Shown here in pieces: positions 6,639 through 14,381 of a DNA stretch of 21,280 nucleotides (the stretch's first letter is position 1; the number at the start of each line of letters is the position of its first letter). Location: the IMG/VR virus record IMGVR_UViG_3300027573_000287, positions 1-21,280 of that record. One strand, 5' to 3'. Under the pieces are notes generated by a model. It was given only the letters and a program-made list of their open reading frames with translations, ran no database searches and was not told the DNA's origin. Made by a program: the position numbers and the translations under genes. This DNA is from a virus.

Positions 6639-6900
6639 GCCTAATAAGTATGAGCAACATCATAATGAGGTTGTAAGTATTTATAGGGAAAGAATATTTA
6701 ATCTTGAGTTAGAAGTTGAATTAGCACGTAATGAACGTGATAAATATGAACGAATGTTACATAAACAATTAGGTATAGCTGAACAGAATGAAAGAGATGC
6801 TATTGAATATCAGTCAATAATGAGGCCAGTATCACCTGGTCGTATGAAGCATTCTCTTGAGCAAGCTAGTTTATCAAAATTAAAATCAGATAAGAAATGA
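6592..6900 (+). CDS. small coiled-coil protein between terminase and portal; start uncertain
   Basis: The frame ending in TGA at 6898-6900 is clearly coding after the terminase stop: charged heptads SIYRERIFNLELEVELARNE, then RDKYERMLHKQLGIAEQNER, and a basic tail with MRPVSPGRMKHSLEQASLSK. Many phages carry a comparable small coiled-coil gene at this spot. There is no ATG or GTG in frame between 6481 and the coiled coil. The best conventional candidate is the TTG at 6592 (102 residues), overlapping the terminase, but no ribosome binding site precedes it. The ATG at 6481 would add a stretch that looks like a shadow of the terminase. A +1 shift at the terminase end (AGG TAA) would join the two frames. 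The stop overlaps the portal ATG (AATGA). Confidence 0.55.
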   Translation: MPCSQFVGFIVTYLGKPNKYEQHHNEVVSIYRERIFNLELEVELARNERDKYERMLHKQLGIAEQNERDAIEYQSIMRPVSPGRMKHSLEQASLSKLKSDKK

Positions 6901-9041
6901 TTACAATATCTGACGAACTAAAGATTGAACTTAAGACTATCTTAAGTACACTTGAAAAACGAGACCAAAGTGTTAGAGATAGACATTTGCGTCTATTAAA
7001 GATGCTCGACCTATATTGGAAGAACATACATAATATTTTTTGGGATGCCGCAGTTAAAGATTGGCGTAATATAAATGACCAGAATATCAATACAGATTTG
7101 GATACTTATTATGCTGATAAGGTTATTAACATATATCGCGCGCATGGCGAATCGATTATCGCAGCGCTTAGTCAAGATTTGCCACAAACTATTTTTGTAC
7201 CGGATGATGCTGAAAACCAAGATGACCTCAACACAGCAAGAGTATGGACACAAATAAGTGAATTAATTAATAAGGAACAGAAAGCTGTTTTACTACTAAT
7301 CAGGACATTGTTCCTGATGTATAATCAAGGTACGGTCGCGGCTTACGTATATAGTAAGGCAGATGAAGATAATGGCATGTATAACGTACCTCAATATGGT
7401 AGGCGCACGCAATATACAGATAATGAAATCTGTCCTAATTGTGGTGCTGATTTAGCTAGTGCTATTAGACCTGAAGAAATGGGTATGGAACCTACCATGC
7501 CTGGTAGTGTTTTATGTGAATATTGTCAGCAGGAAGTAATACCATTTATTGAAACTGATGAAGAAGAAGTACCAGTTATATTAGGTTATAAACAGGAACC
7601 TAAACCGCGACCGTGCATTGAAATTTACGGAATGATGAATATTCGTGTTCCTCATTTCGTTAAGACACAGAAAGAATGTGGTTATCTCATACTTGAGACT
7701 GATTCTGATAAAGAATATGCTCAGGATGAAGCTGGTGAAGAAATACCTAATAATGGTAATGGATACGAAACTGGTAGATGGGCGCGTCTTGATTCAGATT
7801 TTGACTGGGAAGAATCTAATCAAATTGTTACATGGCGTCGTGTGTGGTTACGCTCATGGGAATTTAATTTAGCATCATCACCTGAACGAGCTAAAGAGTT
7901 AAAAAAGAAATTTCCTAAAGGTTGCTATTTCTTAATGATGAATGACCTTCTTGTAGAGGCTGACAATGAATCAATGGATGCGCATTGGATTATTAGCCAG
8001 TCTCCATTAAGTAATCATATTCATACAGAGCCATTAGGATTACCTGCTAAAGCTGTACAAGATATTAGAAGTGAAATTGTAATATTACAGCTTCAGGCAA
8101 TGGAATATGGTATACCTGATACATTTGCTGACCCTGCTGTATTAGATTTTAAGGCATATGGTAAATCTGAAGCTGCACCGGGCCAAATATTTCCTATTAA
8201 AGCAATGCCAGCAGGTAGAGCATTAGGTGATTCATTTGCAACATTGAAAACAGCTATTTATCCTAAAGAAGCTGAAGAATTTAAGAAATCACTAGACCAG
8301 GATGGTCAATTCGTATTAGGAGATTTTCCTTCTATATATGGTGGAGTACAACAGGGTGGCTCGCGCACGCTGGGAGAATATCAATCATCGCAATCCCGAG
8401 CATTAATGCGATTATCTATTGTATGGAAAATCACATCAGTATTTTGGGCAGGAATTAATGAGAAAGCTACACGAATATTTGTTAATGAGATGCGTGAAGA
8501 TGAGAAATTTGTTAAAAAGAGTGGTAGCAACTGGGTTAATATTTGGATTAGGCGTTCTAATATGCTTGGTAAAATTGGTTCAGTTGAACCAGAAACGAAT
8601 ACAGCATTCCCAATGTCTTTCATGCAGAAGAAAGATTCGTTGCTTAAGTTAATAGAATTTCAGAATCCTGCTATTCAGACTGTTATTACACATCCTGAGA
8701 ATGCTGGACTTATTGCTAAGTATATGGGCTTTCCTGAACTATATATTCCTGGTGATGATGATAGAAATAAACAGCTTGATGAAATTCAGGAAATTATGGA
8801 AGGTATACCAGTTGAAATTGATGCAGATTTAGATGTGCATCAGACTGAATATGATGCATGTATTGCCTGGCTCAATAGTGATTATGGTATAGACGCTAAG
8901 ATGAGTAATCCTGAAGGTCGGGAAATGGTTAAGGAACACGCAAGACAGCATAAAATTGCTATTTCTATGTTGCAAATGCAACAAATGGAGCAAGAGGCTC
9001 AATTTTCAGATGAGGTAGAGAATAATGAACAATTTGCTTAA
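6897..9041 (+). CDS. portal protein with internal zinc ribbon
   Basis: The gene encodes 714 residues, with its ATG overlapping the previous stop. Length, position directly after the terminase and content fit a portal of the large podovirus-like type: helical N-terminus (LEKRDQSVRDRHLRLLKMLD), a stretch with YADKVINIYRAHGESIIAAL, a central region with YGGVQQGGSRTLGEYQSSQS (about 480-499) as seen in portal clip/stem segments, and a Gln/Glu-rich C-terminus (ISMLQMQQMEQEAQFSDEVE). Twelve copies would form the DNA channel at the capsid vertex and dock the terminase. Unusual is a CPNC...CEYC pair at residues 179-182 and 207-210, a probable zinc ribbon inserted in the body. The last 17 bases overlap the scaffold gene. 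Confidence 0.8.
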   Translation: MITISDELKIELKTILSTLEKRDQSVRDRHLRLLKMLDLYWKNIHNIFWDAAVKDWRNINDQNINTDLDTYYADKVINIYRAHGESIIAALSQDLPQTIFVPDDAENQDDLNTARVWTQISELINKEQKAVLLLIRTLFLMYNQGTVAAYVYSKADEDNGMYNVPQYGRRTQYTDNEICPNCGADLASAIRPEEMGMEPTMPGSVLCEYCQQEVIPFIETDEEEVPVILGYKQEPKPRPCIEIYGMMNIRVPHFVKTQKECGYLILETDSDKEYAQDEAGEEIPNNGNGYETGRWARLDSDFDWEESNQIVTWRRVWLRSWEFNLASSPERAKELKKKFPKGCYFLMMNDLLVEADNESMDAHWIISQSPLSNHIHTEPLGLPAKAVQDIRSEIVILQLQAMEYGIPDTFADPAVLDFKAYGKSEAAPGQIFPIKAMPAGRALGDSFATLKTAIYPKEAEEFKKSLDQDGQFVLGDFPSIYGGVQQGGSRTLGEYQSSQSRALMRLSIVWKITSVFWAGINEKATRIFVNEMREDEKFVKKSGSNWVNIWIRRSNMLGKIGSVEPETNTAFPMSFMQKKDSLLKLIEFQNPAIQTVITHPENAGLIAKYMGFPELYIPGDDDRNKQLDEIQEIMEGIPVEIDADLDVHQTEYDACIAWLNSDYGIDAKMSNPEGREMVKEHARQHKIAISMLQMQQMEQEAQFSDEVENNEQFA

Positions 9042-10380
9042 TTCATTCATGCTTAAATTATTTTATGCTCCAGATGGAGATGGTAGTGGCGGTGCTGCTA
9101 CAGATGACATTCAAGATGATATAGCTATTCTTGAAGATTTAGATGACCCAGATAATAAAGACGATAAAGATGATTTAGATGACGATGATAATAAAGACGA
9201 TTTAGATAAAGATGACGATGACGATTTTGATGACGATTCATCCGATAAAGATGAAGACAAGGACAAAAAACGCGCTGATAAAGATGATAAAGACTCTGAT
9301 GATAAATCAGACGATGATGAAGATGACAAAGATAAGAAAGAAGAAACTGAAGAAGAAAAGAAAGCGCGAGAGGAAGCTGAAAAGAATAAGCCTATAGAGG
9401 CTAAAGATTTAAGTCCACGAGCACTTAAAGATTATGATAAGGACATCTATAAGCATTTTCCTGAGTTAAAAGATGTTCTGTTTCAGAATAAAGAATACAA
9501 TAAGCTATTTGGTTCAGTAGAGGATGCACAAGAAGCAAGAGAAAAAGCTGAACTATTAGATGAAATTTCAGCTACTACATTACAGGGTGACCCAACAGAA
9601 CTTGTTGTTGCTCTTAAGAAAACTGGTGATAATGTATTAGAGGAATTTAGTAACAACTTTCTAGTTAAATTGAAAGATGCTAGTAAAGATTTGTATTATA
9701 GAGTTACAGACCCTATTATTGGTGGAGCACTTAAAGCTGCATTTAATCATGCATCTAAGACAGGTGATAAGAATCTGAAACTGGCATCTCAATATATGAG
9801 TCAGTTTATATTTAGCGATTCTAACATTCCTGAATTTAATAATGGTAGGAAAAAAGAAGAAGACCCTGAAAAGATTAAGTTACAGGAAGATAGAAATAAC
9901 GAGAATAGGAAAAGACTACAGGAACATGAATCGGCAGTATTTGAATATACCGAACGAAAGCTAAAAGAGATTATTACTGATGGACTTGACCCTGGTAATG
10001 TTTATAATACTTTCGTTAAAGAGGCATTGACTGATAAAATTATTGAAAGAGTTGGTCAGGTATTAAAAAACGATAGAGCATTTCAGGGTCAAATGGCAGC
10101 TTTGTGGAAAAAAGGTGTAAGAGAGGGATTTACACGAGAAATTAAGAGTAGAATTGCTCATACTTATTTAGCTAAAGCCAAGCGAATAGTTCCTGGTATT
10201 AGAAATAAAGTAAGGGCAGATGCACCGGCTGATAAACAAGATATTAAAAGAGATAATAAAGGCAAGAAGATTATTCCGTCAACGAATGATAGGAATAAAA
10301 ATAGAAGTACTATTCCAAATGACCCGAAAAAGATTGATTGGAATAAGACAAGTGATGATGACATATTAGCTGCTGATTAA
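9025..10380 (+). CDS. Asp/Lys-rich scaffold-like protein
   Basis: The gene encodes 451 residues. The ATG at 9025 has GAGG-like RBS bases upstream inside the portal gene; the ATG at 9049 (MLKLFYAPDGDGSGG) is an alternative start. Residues about 28-125 are an extreme low-complexity tract of Asp, Lys and Glu (for example DDDDNKDDLDKDDDDDFDDD), encoded by drifting GATAAAGATGA-like DNA repeats at about 9150-9345. The rest is helical: AEKNKPIEAKDLSPRALKDY, then a long central domain with LLDEISATTLQGDPTELVVA and a basic C-terminus ending DDDILAAD. Position between portal and major capsid genes, high helix content and charge fit a capsid scaffolding protein that guides prohead assembly. Sequence identity to a named scaffold family is not recognised. 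Confidence 0.65.
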   Translation: MNNLLNSFMLKLFYAPDGDGSGGAATDDIQDDIAILEDLDDPDNKDDKDDLDDDDNKDDLDKDDDDDFDDDSSDKDEDKDKKRADKDDKDSDDKSDDDEDDKDKKEETEEEKKAREEAEKNKPIEAKDLSPRALKDYDKDIYKHFPELKDVLFQNKEYNKLFGSVEDAQEAREKAELLDEISATTLQGDPTELVVALKKTGDNVLEEFSNNFLVKLKDASKDLYYRVTDPIIGGALKAAFNHASKTGDKNLKLASQYMSQFIFSDSNIPEFNNGRKKEEDPEKIKLQEDRNNENRKRLQEHESAVFEYTERKLKEIITDGLDPGNVYNTFVKEALTDKIIERVGQVLKNDRAFQGQMAALWKKGVREGFTREIKSRIAHTYLAKAKRIVPGIRNKVRADAPADKQDIKRDNKGKKIIPSTNDRNKNRSTIPNDPKKIDWNKTSDDDILAAD

Positions 10381-10497
10381 TCATTATAGTTAAAAAGCCT
10401 TAAATCAGCGTGGGCTGCTGAACATAATGATAAAGCAAAACATAATGATATATAAACATATAAGGAGCTGATTAGTTAGTTAAGAAACGAGTATAAA
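10381..10497 (+). promoter_or_regulatory. structured leader of the major capsid gene
   Basis: TCATTAT at 10381-10387 pairs with ATAATGA at 10424-10430, and inside it TCAGC (10405-10409) pairs with GCTGA (10417-10421). ACATAATGATA occurs twice, at 10422-10432 and 10440-10450. A strong AAGGAG at 10462-10467 lies about 30 bases before the chosen ATG at 10498, too far for normal use, while GAAACGAG nearer the start is a weaker site. No T-run follows the hairpins, so this is not an evident terminator. A leader that raises capsid expression, possibly with its own promoter, is the likely role, but it is inference. Confidence 0.4.
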
Positions 10498-11790
10498 ATG
10501 CCAACAGATGAAGCAGATGTCTTATCAAACGAATTGGAGCGAACAAATCCTAAAGTTGCTCTATTGTTTGAAAGAGAAGGTACATTCTGGTCTACAGTTG
10601 TAGGTAAAAGACCTGGTGTAGAAGTATCAGCTAGAGATGCACGTGTACCACTAGAAATTAGACCCGGTGGTAAATTTGGACATTTTAATCCTGATGGTGG
10701 TGGATTAGGACGTGGTACTGGTCCGAAATTCGATAAGGGATTAATTCCTGCTGTATACAATAAGATGGGTGTTGAGTGGACTAAGAAATCTGACTGGGCT
10801 ACAGATAGCGCAAGAAAAGCTATTCTTAGCACATTTAGGCATCTTGTTGCTACATCAATGGCCGAATATAGACGACATATGGATAGTTTAGCTATGACTG
10901 CTGGTGATGGTGTATTGGGCACTATTACTACAGTTGGTAGTTCAGGTGGTAAAGATACATATACATTTGCTGATACTACTGGTGATGGATTCGATATTCG
11001 TTTGCTACGTGATGCGTCATACTATTCTGTATATAATGCTGCACTTACTACACGTAGACCATTTGCAGGTTTGGGTGCAGTTGCAGGTGAAGGTCCAATT
11101 GAATTTTACGATATTGGTAACAAACAAGTAAGATTCAATTCGGCTGCTGCTGGTGCTATTGCTACAGATAAAGTTGTAGTTGGTGGTCTTACAGCTACTC
11201 CTCCTGTATCAATATTTGGCGTAATGTATCATCATTCAGATGCATCTACAGGTACATGGCTTGGACTTGATAGGGCAACATTGCCACAAGTTCGTGCTAA
11301 TCGTATTAATGCTGCTGGTGCATCATTTGCTCTACCTTTTGCTAGACAAGCACTTAATAAGTCTGGTAATCGTGTAGGTAATGAACAGTTGAAAACATTA
11401 CGTGCATGGATGCATCCGGCACAACAGGATGCATATGAGCGTAGTGGCCAGTTGGTATCTACTATCAATATGACTACTAAGTCTCAGGGTCTCAATATGT
11501 ATTTTGACCAGAATAACATGCAATTAGCAGGCGCTCCTGTTAAGACACATTTTAGCTGGAATAAAAAGCGTATTGATTTCATTCTTGAGTCTGCATGGGG
11601 TCGTATTGAAGTACAGCCTGTTGGATATTACACGGATAAACAAGGACGTAAGTTCTTTGAAATTCGTGATACAGATGGTGGCGTTGCTGCCGCTGATATT
11701 TTCTATCTTTGTTCAGGTTTGAACATTTATGTTTCAAATCCAGCAGCAGAGACATATATTGATGGTCTTGCAATTCCAAGCGGATATTGA
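10498..11790 (+). CDS. major capsid protein
   Basis: The gene encodes 430 residues and lies directly after the scaffold-like gene. The N-terminus (MPTDEADVLSNELERTNPKV) is helical and followed by a long glycine-rich extended loop (RPGGKFGHFNPDGGGLGRGT, about residues 59-78). The core has the alternating helices and sheets of HK97-type shells, with ARKAILSTFRHLVATSMAEY as a spine-like helix. The C-terminal half has LKTLRAWMHPAQQDAYERSG, and a beta-rich end with TDKQGRKFFEIRDTDGG. Codon use is the most regular in the window, as expected for a highly expressed gene. It ends in TGA, with an in-frame TAG four codons later. The identification rests on order, size and composition; a related minor coat protein is the less likely alternative. 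Confidence 0.8.
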   Translation: MPTDEADVLSNELERTNPKVALLFEREGTFWSTVVGKRPGVEVSARDARVPLEIRPGGKFGHFNPDGGGLGRGTGPKFDKGLIPAVYNKMGVEWTKKSDWATDSARKAILSTFRHLVATSMAEYRRHMDSLAMTAGDGVLGTITTVGSSGGKDTYTFADTTGDGFDIRLLRDASYYSVYNAALTTRRPFAGLGAVAGEGPIEFYDIGNKQVRFNSAAAGAIATDKVVVGGLTATPPVSIFGVMYHHSDASTGTWLGLDRATLPQVRANRINAAGASFALPFARQALNKSGNRVGNEQLKTLRAWMHPAQQDAYERSGQLVSTINMTTKSQGLNMYFDQNNMQLAGAPVKTHFSWNKKRIDFILESAWGRIEVQPVGYYTDKQGRKFFEIRDTDGGVAAADIFYLCSGLNIYVSNPAAETYIDGLAIPSGY

Positions 11791-11810
11791 TTTCCAGCAT
11801 AGTCATTAGC

Positions 11811-12330
11811 GTTAATTACTTCATGTAGAGGAGTTGATAAAATGGACGTAAAAAGAATAAAGGAAATTCTTGATAAGCGAACATCAATTGACTCCTCTAC
11901 AGGTTGTTGGCTATATTTAGGTACAAATTTAGATGGTTATGGTCAAATTCAAATAGATTATATGTTTCATTATGTTCATGTATTATCAGCTAAACTATTT
12001 TTAGGTTATGAAAATAGCGCTGATTTTGTAGTCTGTCATAAAACTAATATGTCCTAATAAAAATTGTTGGAATCCAGAACATATTTATATAGGTACGTAT
12101 TATGAAAATTCTCAAGATATTTCAACACTTAGAAATGGCCGTGGTAGATATTCTGGTGTAACTCATTGCGTAAACGGACACGAATTTACAGAAGAAAATA
12201 CTTATATTAGACCAAATGGTAATAGGTCATGTAGAATTTGTCTTAAAGATAGAGATAAAAAACATAAAGCCAGAGTAAAAGAAGCCTTCGCTATACAAAA
12301 TGAAAAATTTATAAGTAAAGATGTTAATTA
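11811..12330. repeat. 8-bp direct repeats GTTAATTA bounding the second HNH gene
   Basis: GTTAATTA occurs at 11811-11818, between the capsid stop and the HNH RBS, and again at 12323-12330 over the HNH stop codon. It may mark the ends of the inserted unit (512 bp from repeat to repeat). The repeat is AT-only except one G, so chance is a real alternative; the similar arrangement at the third HNH gene makes it more interesting. Confidence 0.35.
11824..11901 (+). promoter_or_regulatory. RBS-sequestering inverted repeat of the second HNH gene
   Basis: TGTAGAGGAGT at 11824-11834 contains the whole ribosome binding site (GAGGAG, eight bases before the ATG at 11842). It is exactly complementary to ACTCCTCTACA at 11891-11901, which lies in the gene's own codons 17-20. 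TGAT (11835-11838) can add four pairs with ATCA (11883-11886) across a bulge. In mRNA the RBS would be locked in the stem and the start codon placed in the loop. T4 genes such as the endonuclease VII gene and I-TevI are known to be silenced on long early transcripts by this kind of hairpin. Confidence 0.7.
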
Positions 12331-12331
12331 A
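11842..12331 (+). pseudogene. HNH homing endonuclease broken by a one-base frameshift
   Basis: The first frame (ATG 11842 to TAA 12057) encodes TGCWLYLGTNLDGYGQIQID and FVVCHKTN. The second frame, read from about 12044 to the TAA at 12329-12331, continues as ICPNKNCWNPEHIYIGTYYE, then THCVNGHEFTEENTYIRPNG and CRICLKDRDKK. Together these give the complete HNH_3-type pattern (C-W-L-W/Y-x-G ... VCHK ... C-x-N-P-E-H-L/I-x-x-G-T) plus a C-terminal zinc-binding segment, about 162 residues. One extra base in the AAAA run at 12040-12043 explains the break. It belongs to a different HNH subfamily from the other two. As read, the product lacks the final catalytic His and metal site, so it is probably inactive, unless a +1 slip or sequence error is involved. 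Confidence 0.8.
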
Positions 12332-12338
12332 TGAGACT

Positions 12339-12450
12339 GGTTAGCTAGTATATCTCGGTCCTCCAAACGACCAGAGAGTTCATATATTAGCAACCATTAT
12401 GAGGGTGGTGCCTAAAAAGCTGGGGGGAGCCTCTGGGCATCATCCTCATA
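12339..12450 (+). ncRNA. two adjacent long RNA hairpins upstream of the gene at 12463
   Basis: Hairpin A: GGTT (12339-12342) pairs with AACC (12392-12395), and GCTAGTATAT (12344-12353) pairs with ATATATTAGC (12382-12391) with one G-U. It is topped by CTC-GGTC (12354-12360) pairing with GACC-A-GAG (12369-12376) and the loop CTCCAAAC. Hairpin B: the 15 bases at 12398-12412 pair with 12436-12450, including two G-U pairs, with a large loop that carries GCT-GGGGGG-AGC. The G-U substitutions keep pairing while the DNA differs, which argues for selection at the RNA level. CTCC in loop A is complementary to GGAG in loop B (12426-12429), so a kissing contact is possible. No T-run follows, so this is not a standard terminator. 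Its function is unknown. Confidence 0.55.
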
Positions 12451-12462
12451 TAATTAAAATTT

Positions 12463-13008
12463 ATGGAATCGTTAAAAGTAATAAACAAAAGATTAGCTGA
12501 AAAGTACGGCCTTAGTTTGGATGGTCGACCAAATTTCCGTGTTGTGTTTTCAGATACGCAATATGAAAACCGATACGAAGATTTTGTGGTCCATCTAGGC
12601 GAAATATATTTGAAAGAAACACGTGAATATAGATATTGCAAGAAATATGAATATATCAAAGGTAAACATGTACTTGAGGAATTGAAATTTTTTGATTATG
12701 GCACATTTCCTGATAGACCATTTATAAGAGATTCATATGAACCATTATGGACATTTATGGATAAAGATAAGAATCCTCTTTATCCCATATGGCAAGCAGT
12801 TGAACATGTAGTTGAATGCAAATTGAATGGTATAAGAGAAACTATTAAGCGAAATTTCAAAGCTGAGGAACAAGCTCAATTAGATGCTGATATTAAAGAG
12901 ATGGACGAGATATTAGGTGTAGATGAAGGCAGCGTATTAGATATGAATAATCAATACGTTAATTTCGTTAAACCCGTTTTCTTAAATGGACCTATATTCA
13001 AAGGATAA
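12463..13008 (+). CDS. unknown conserved-looking protein after the capsid gene
   Basis: The gene encodes 181 residues, MESLKVINKRLAEKYGLSLD and so on, then a beta-rich portion (FRVVFSDTQYENRYEDFVVH, residues 25-44) rich in Tyr and Arg, and a C-terminal helix (IRETIKRNFKAEEQAQLDAD) ending in NFVKPVFLNGPIFKG. There is no membrane segment or known motif. The gap to the next gene is five bases and the two probably act together. The bases before the ATG (ATAATTAAAATTT) contain no ribosome binding site; the nearest G-rich sequence is in the loop of the upstream hairpin at 12422-12429. It lies between the head and connector genes, so a head-completion or assembly role is plausible. Family unknown to me. 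Confidence 0.7.
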   Translation: MESLKVINKRLAEKYGLSLDGRPNFRVVFSDTQYENRYEDFVVHLGEIYLKETREYRYCKKYEYIKGKHVLEELKFFDYGTFPDRPFIRDSYEPLWTFMDKDKNPLYPIWQAVEHVVECKLNGIRETIKRNFKAEEQAQLDADIKEMDEILGVDEGSVLDMNNQYVNFVKPVFLNGPIFKG

Positions 13009-13013
13009 TTAAA

Positions 13014-13688
13014 ATGGAAGAACAGTATGAAGGCCATATTTGCACAGTTGTTTCTTGTTTACCATTTGTAGTAAATAAGAATATTCCTCATTGCTATCCA
13101 GGTAATTTTAGAATACCTGAAGTTAAAGACGTATGGAAAGATATTGAACTACTGCATGTTGGTAGTACAATGTGTCAGTATTATGTAGGTGGCGAGGCTG
13201 GTGATAGAAATGATGGATGGATTAAGAAAACTATTCCATCTGAAGAACTTGCACAAGCTATTTGTATGGATGAAGTCGCTTCCTGTATAGATATTACTCT
13301 TGGTATAGCTCAGCCTGCTATTTTTTGGTTGCATAATAAGTTGACTCCAGAAGAAGTTATTCTTAAGCATTATGATAAGATAAAGGAAGTGCGCGAGCAA
13401 CAGAAACGATGGTTTATTGAATTAGTTCGTCAGGCTGATATTGATTTCGGTAAAATTAAATCACCTGGTGCAGTTAGTGAGTTGCAACGAAAAGCAGCTA
13501 AATTTCTTAACCTGCGTAAAGAATGGGATATTGATGTTCAGGTTGAGAATATTATGGCATGTCCCTCATGCAACGAGATTGTTAATCCTGCAGCAATTAT
13601 GTGTAAAAATTGCAAGTATATTCTCAATGAAAGTGTTTATAAAACTATGAAGGATAGATTTGCTACCCCTGAAGTAGTTAATAGGTAA
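13014..13688 (+). CDS. unknown protein with C-terminal zinc ribbon
   Basis: The gene encodes 224 residues. The first 90 residues hold several cysteines and aromatic residues (CTVVSCLPFVVNKNIPHCYP). Residues about 118-175 form a long charged helix (EVILKHYDKIKEVREQQKRW) and a short KSPGAVSELQRKAAKFL segment. Residues 181-200 carry a two-pair zinc ribbon, ACPSCNEIVNPAAIMCKNCK. It follows the previous gene by five bases, with no strong RBS. Adjacent unknown genes of this type between capsid and adaptor genes are usual in uncultured podovirus-like phages. The portal also has a CxxC pair, so two zinc-ribbon proteins are encoded in one head module. Function unknown. Confidence 0.7.
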   Translation: MEEQYEGHICTVVSCLPFVVNKNIPHCYPGNFRIPEVKDVWKDIELLHVGSTMCQYYVGGEAGDRNDGWIKKTIPSEELAQAICMDEVASCIDITLGIAQPAIFWLHNKLTPEEVILKHYDKIKEVREQQKRWFIELVRQADIDFGKIKSPGAVSELQRKAAKFLNLRKEWDIDVQVENIMACPSCNEIVNPAAIMCKNCKYILNESVYKTMKDRFATPEVVNR

Positions 13689-13693
13689 CAAAC

Positions 13694-14347
13694 ATGATAG
13701 TAAGTGATGTAACAGAACGAGCTAGAAAAGTATTTCTGAACGATACTGATGTTCAGTTATATACTGATGAAGTACTGTTTCCATTTGTTCAGCAAGCATA
13801 TGGTGAGGCTGAAAAAGAACTGAATCTAAATGGTATAAGTACTACAGAAGAATGGTCTACCGTAATATCTGTTGCAGCAGGAGTAGAACCTGTTATAGGA
13901 TTGAATGAGATAAATGATTTAGTGCTACCATTAGAATTATCAGAACGAGCTGTTGGTGAGACTTATTATACTGATATGTATAAACGTCCCTGGCTTCCTG
14001 ATACTGAACGAACTGAATATTTAATTTATTGGGATTGGCGTGAGAATGAAATTAAACTATTAGGTTCAACAGCTATTAGAGAAGTGCGAGTTAAGTATAT
14101 TAAAGGACTACCAGCTTTAGTAAATTCTGGTAGTACTGTTGGTATTAATTCAGCAATGGAGTTTCTTGCAGCTAAAGCATCTGCTTATGCTAGTCGTTTT
14201 ATAGGTGGTAATGCTTCAAGAGCAGATAGCTTAGAGATTATTGCTAGAGAAATGCTACCTAAAATGGTAGCTGTTGAGGTAAAAGCAGAACAATCTAATC
14301 CTGTTAGACGTAAACCTTACAGGGCATTTCGTCATATAACATATTAG
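13694..14347 (+). CDS. probable head-tail adaptor/connector protein
   Basis: The gene encodes 217 residues with an ATG five bases after the previous stop. The pattern fits gp6-like adaptor proteins: an N-terminal helix VTERARKVFLNDTDVQLYTD, then LFPFVQQAYGEAEKELNLNG, a beta insertion around GVEPVIGLNEINDLVLPLEL (residues about 58-77) with an aromatic-rich WLPDTERTEYLIYWDWRENE, and C-terminal helices AMEFLAAKASAYASRFIGGN with IIAREMLPKMV. Such proteins form a ring under the portal and connect it to the tail. The C-terminal tail is basic (RRKPYRAFRH). The assignment comes from motif style, length and order; no decisive catalytic motif exists in this family. Confidence 0.6.
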   Translation: MIVSDVTERARKVFLNDTDVQLYTDEVLFPFVQQAYGEAEKELNLNGISTTEEWSTVISVAAGVEPVIGLNEINDLVLPLELSERAVGETYYTDMYKRPWLPDTERTEYLIYWDWRENEIKLLGSTAIREVRVKYIKGLPALVNSGSTVGINSAMEFLAAKASAYASRFIGGNASRADSLEIIAREMLPKMVAVEVKAEQSNPVRRKPYRAFRHITY

Positions 14348-14381
14348 AAATGTAACTTAGATTTACAAGCGAGGTGATACA

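Noticed and set aside
9150-9345. Tandem DNA repeat or microsatellite as an independent element
   Set aside because: The GATAAAGATGA-like repeats are explained by the Asp/Lys-rich coding tract of the scaffold-like protein.
10476-10922. Minus-strand frame of 148 codons
   Set aside because: It is a shadow of the major capsid gene; it has no RBS or coding character of its own. The same applies to the minus-strand frames at 771-1178, 1406-1678, 9111-9329 and 14450-14743.
12398-12450. Rho-independent terminator
   Set aside because: The stem is long but contains G-U pairs and a 23-base loop, and it is followed by ATAATTAAAATTT and not by a T-run.
12332-12462. OMEGA/HEARO RNA of an IscB-type system next to an HNH gene
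   Set aside because: The adjacent HNH protein is a short HNH_3-type homing enzyme without RuvC parts, and no HEARO-like consensus was recognised.
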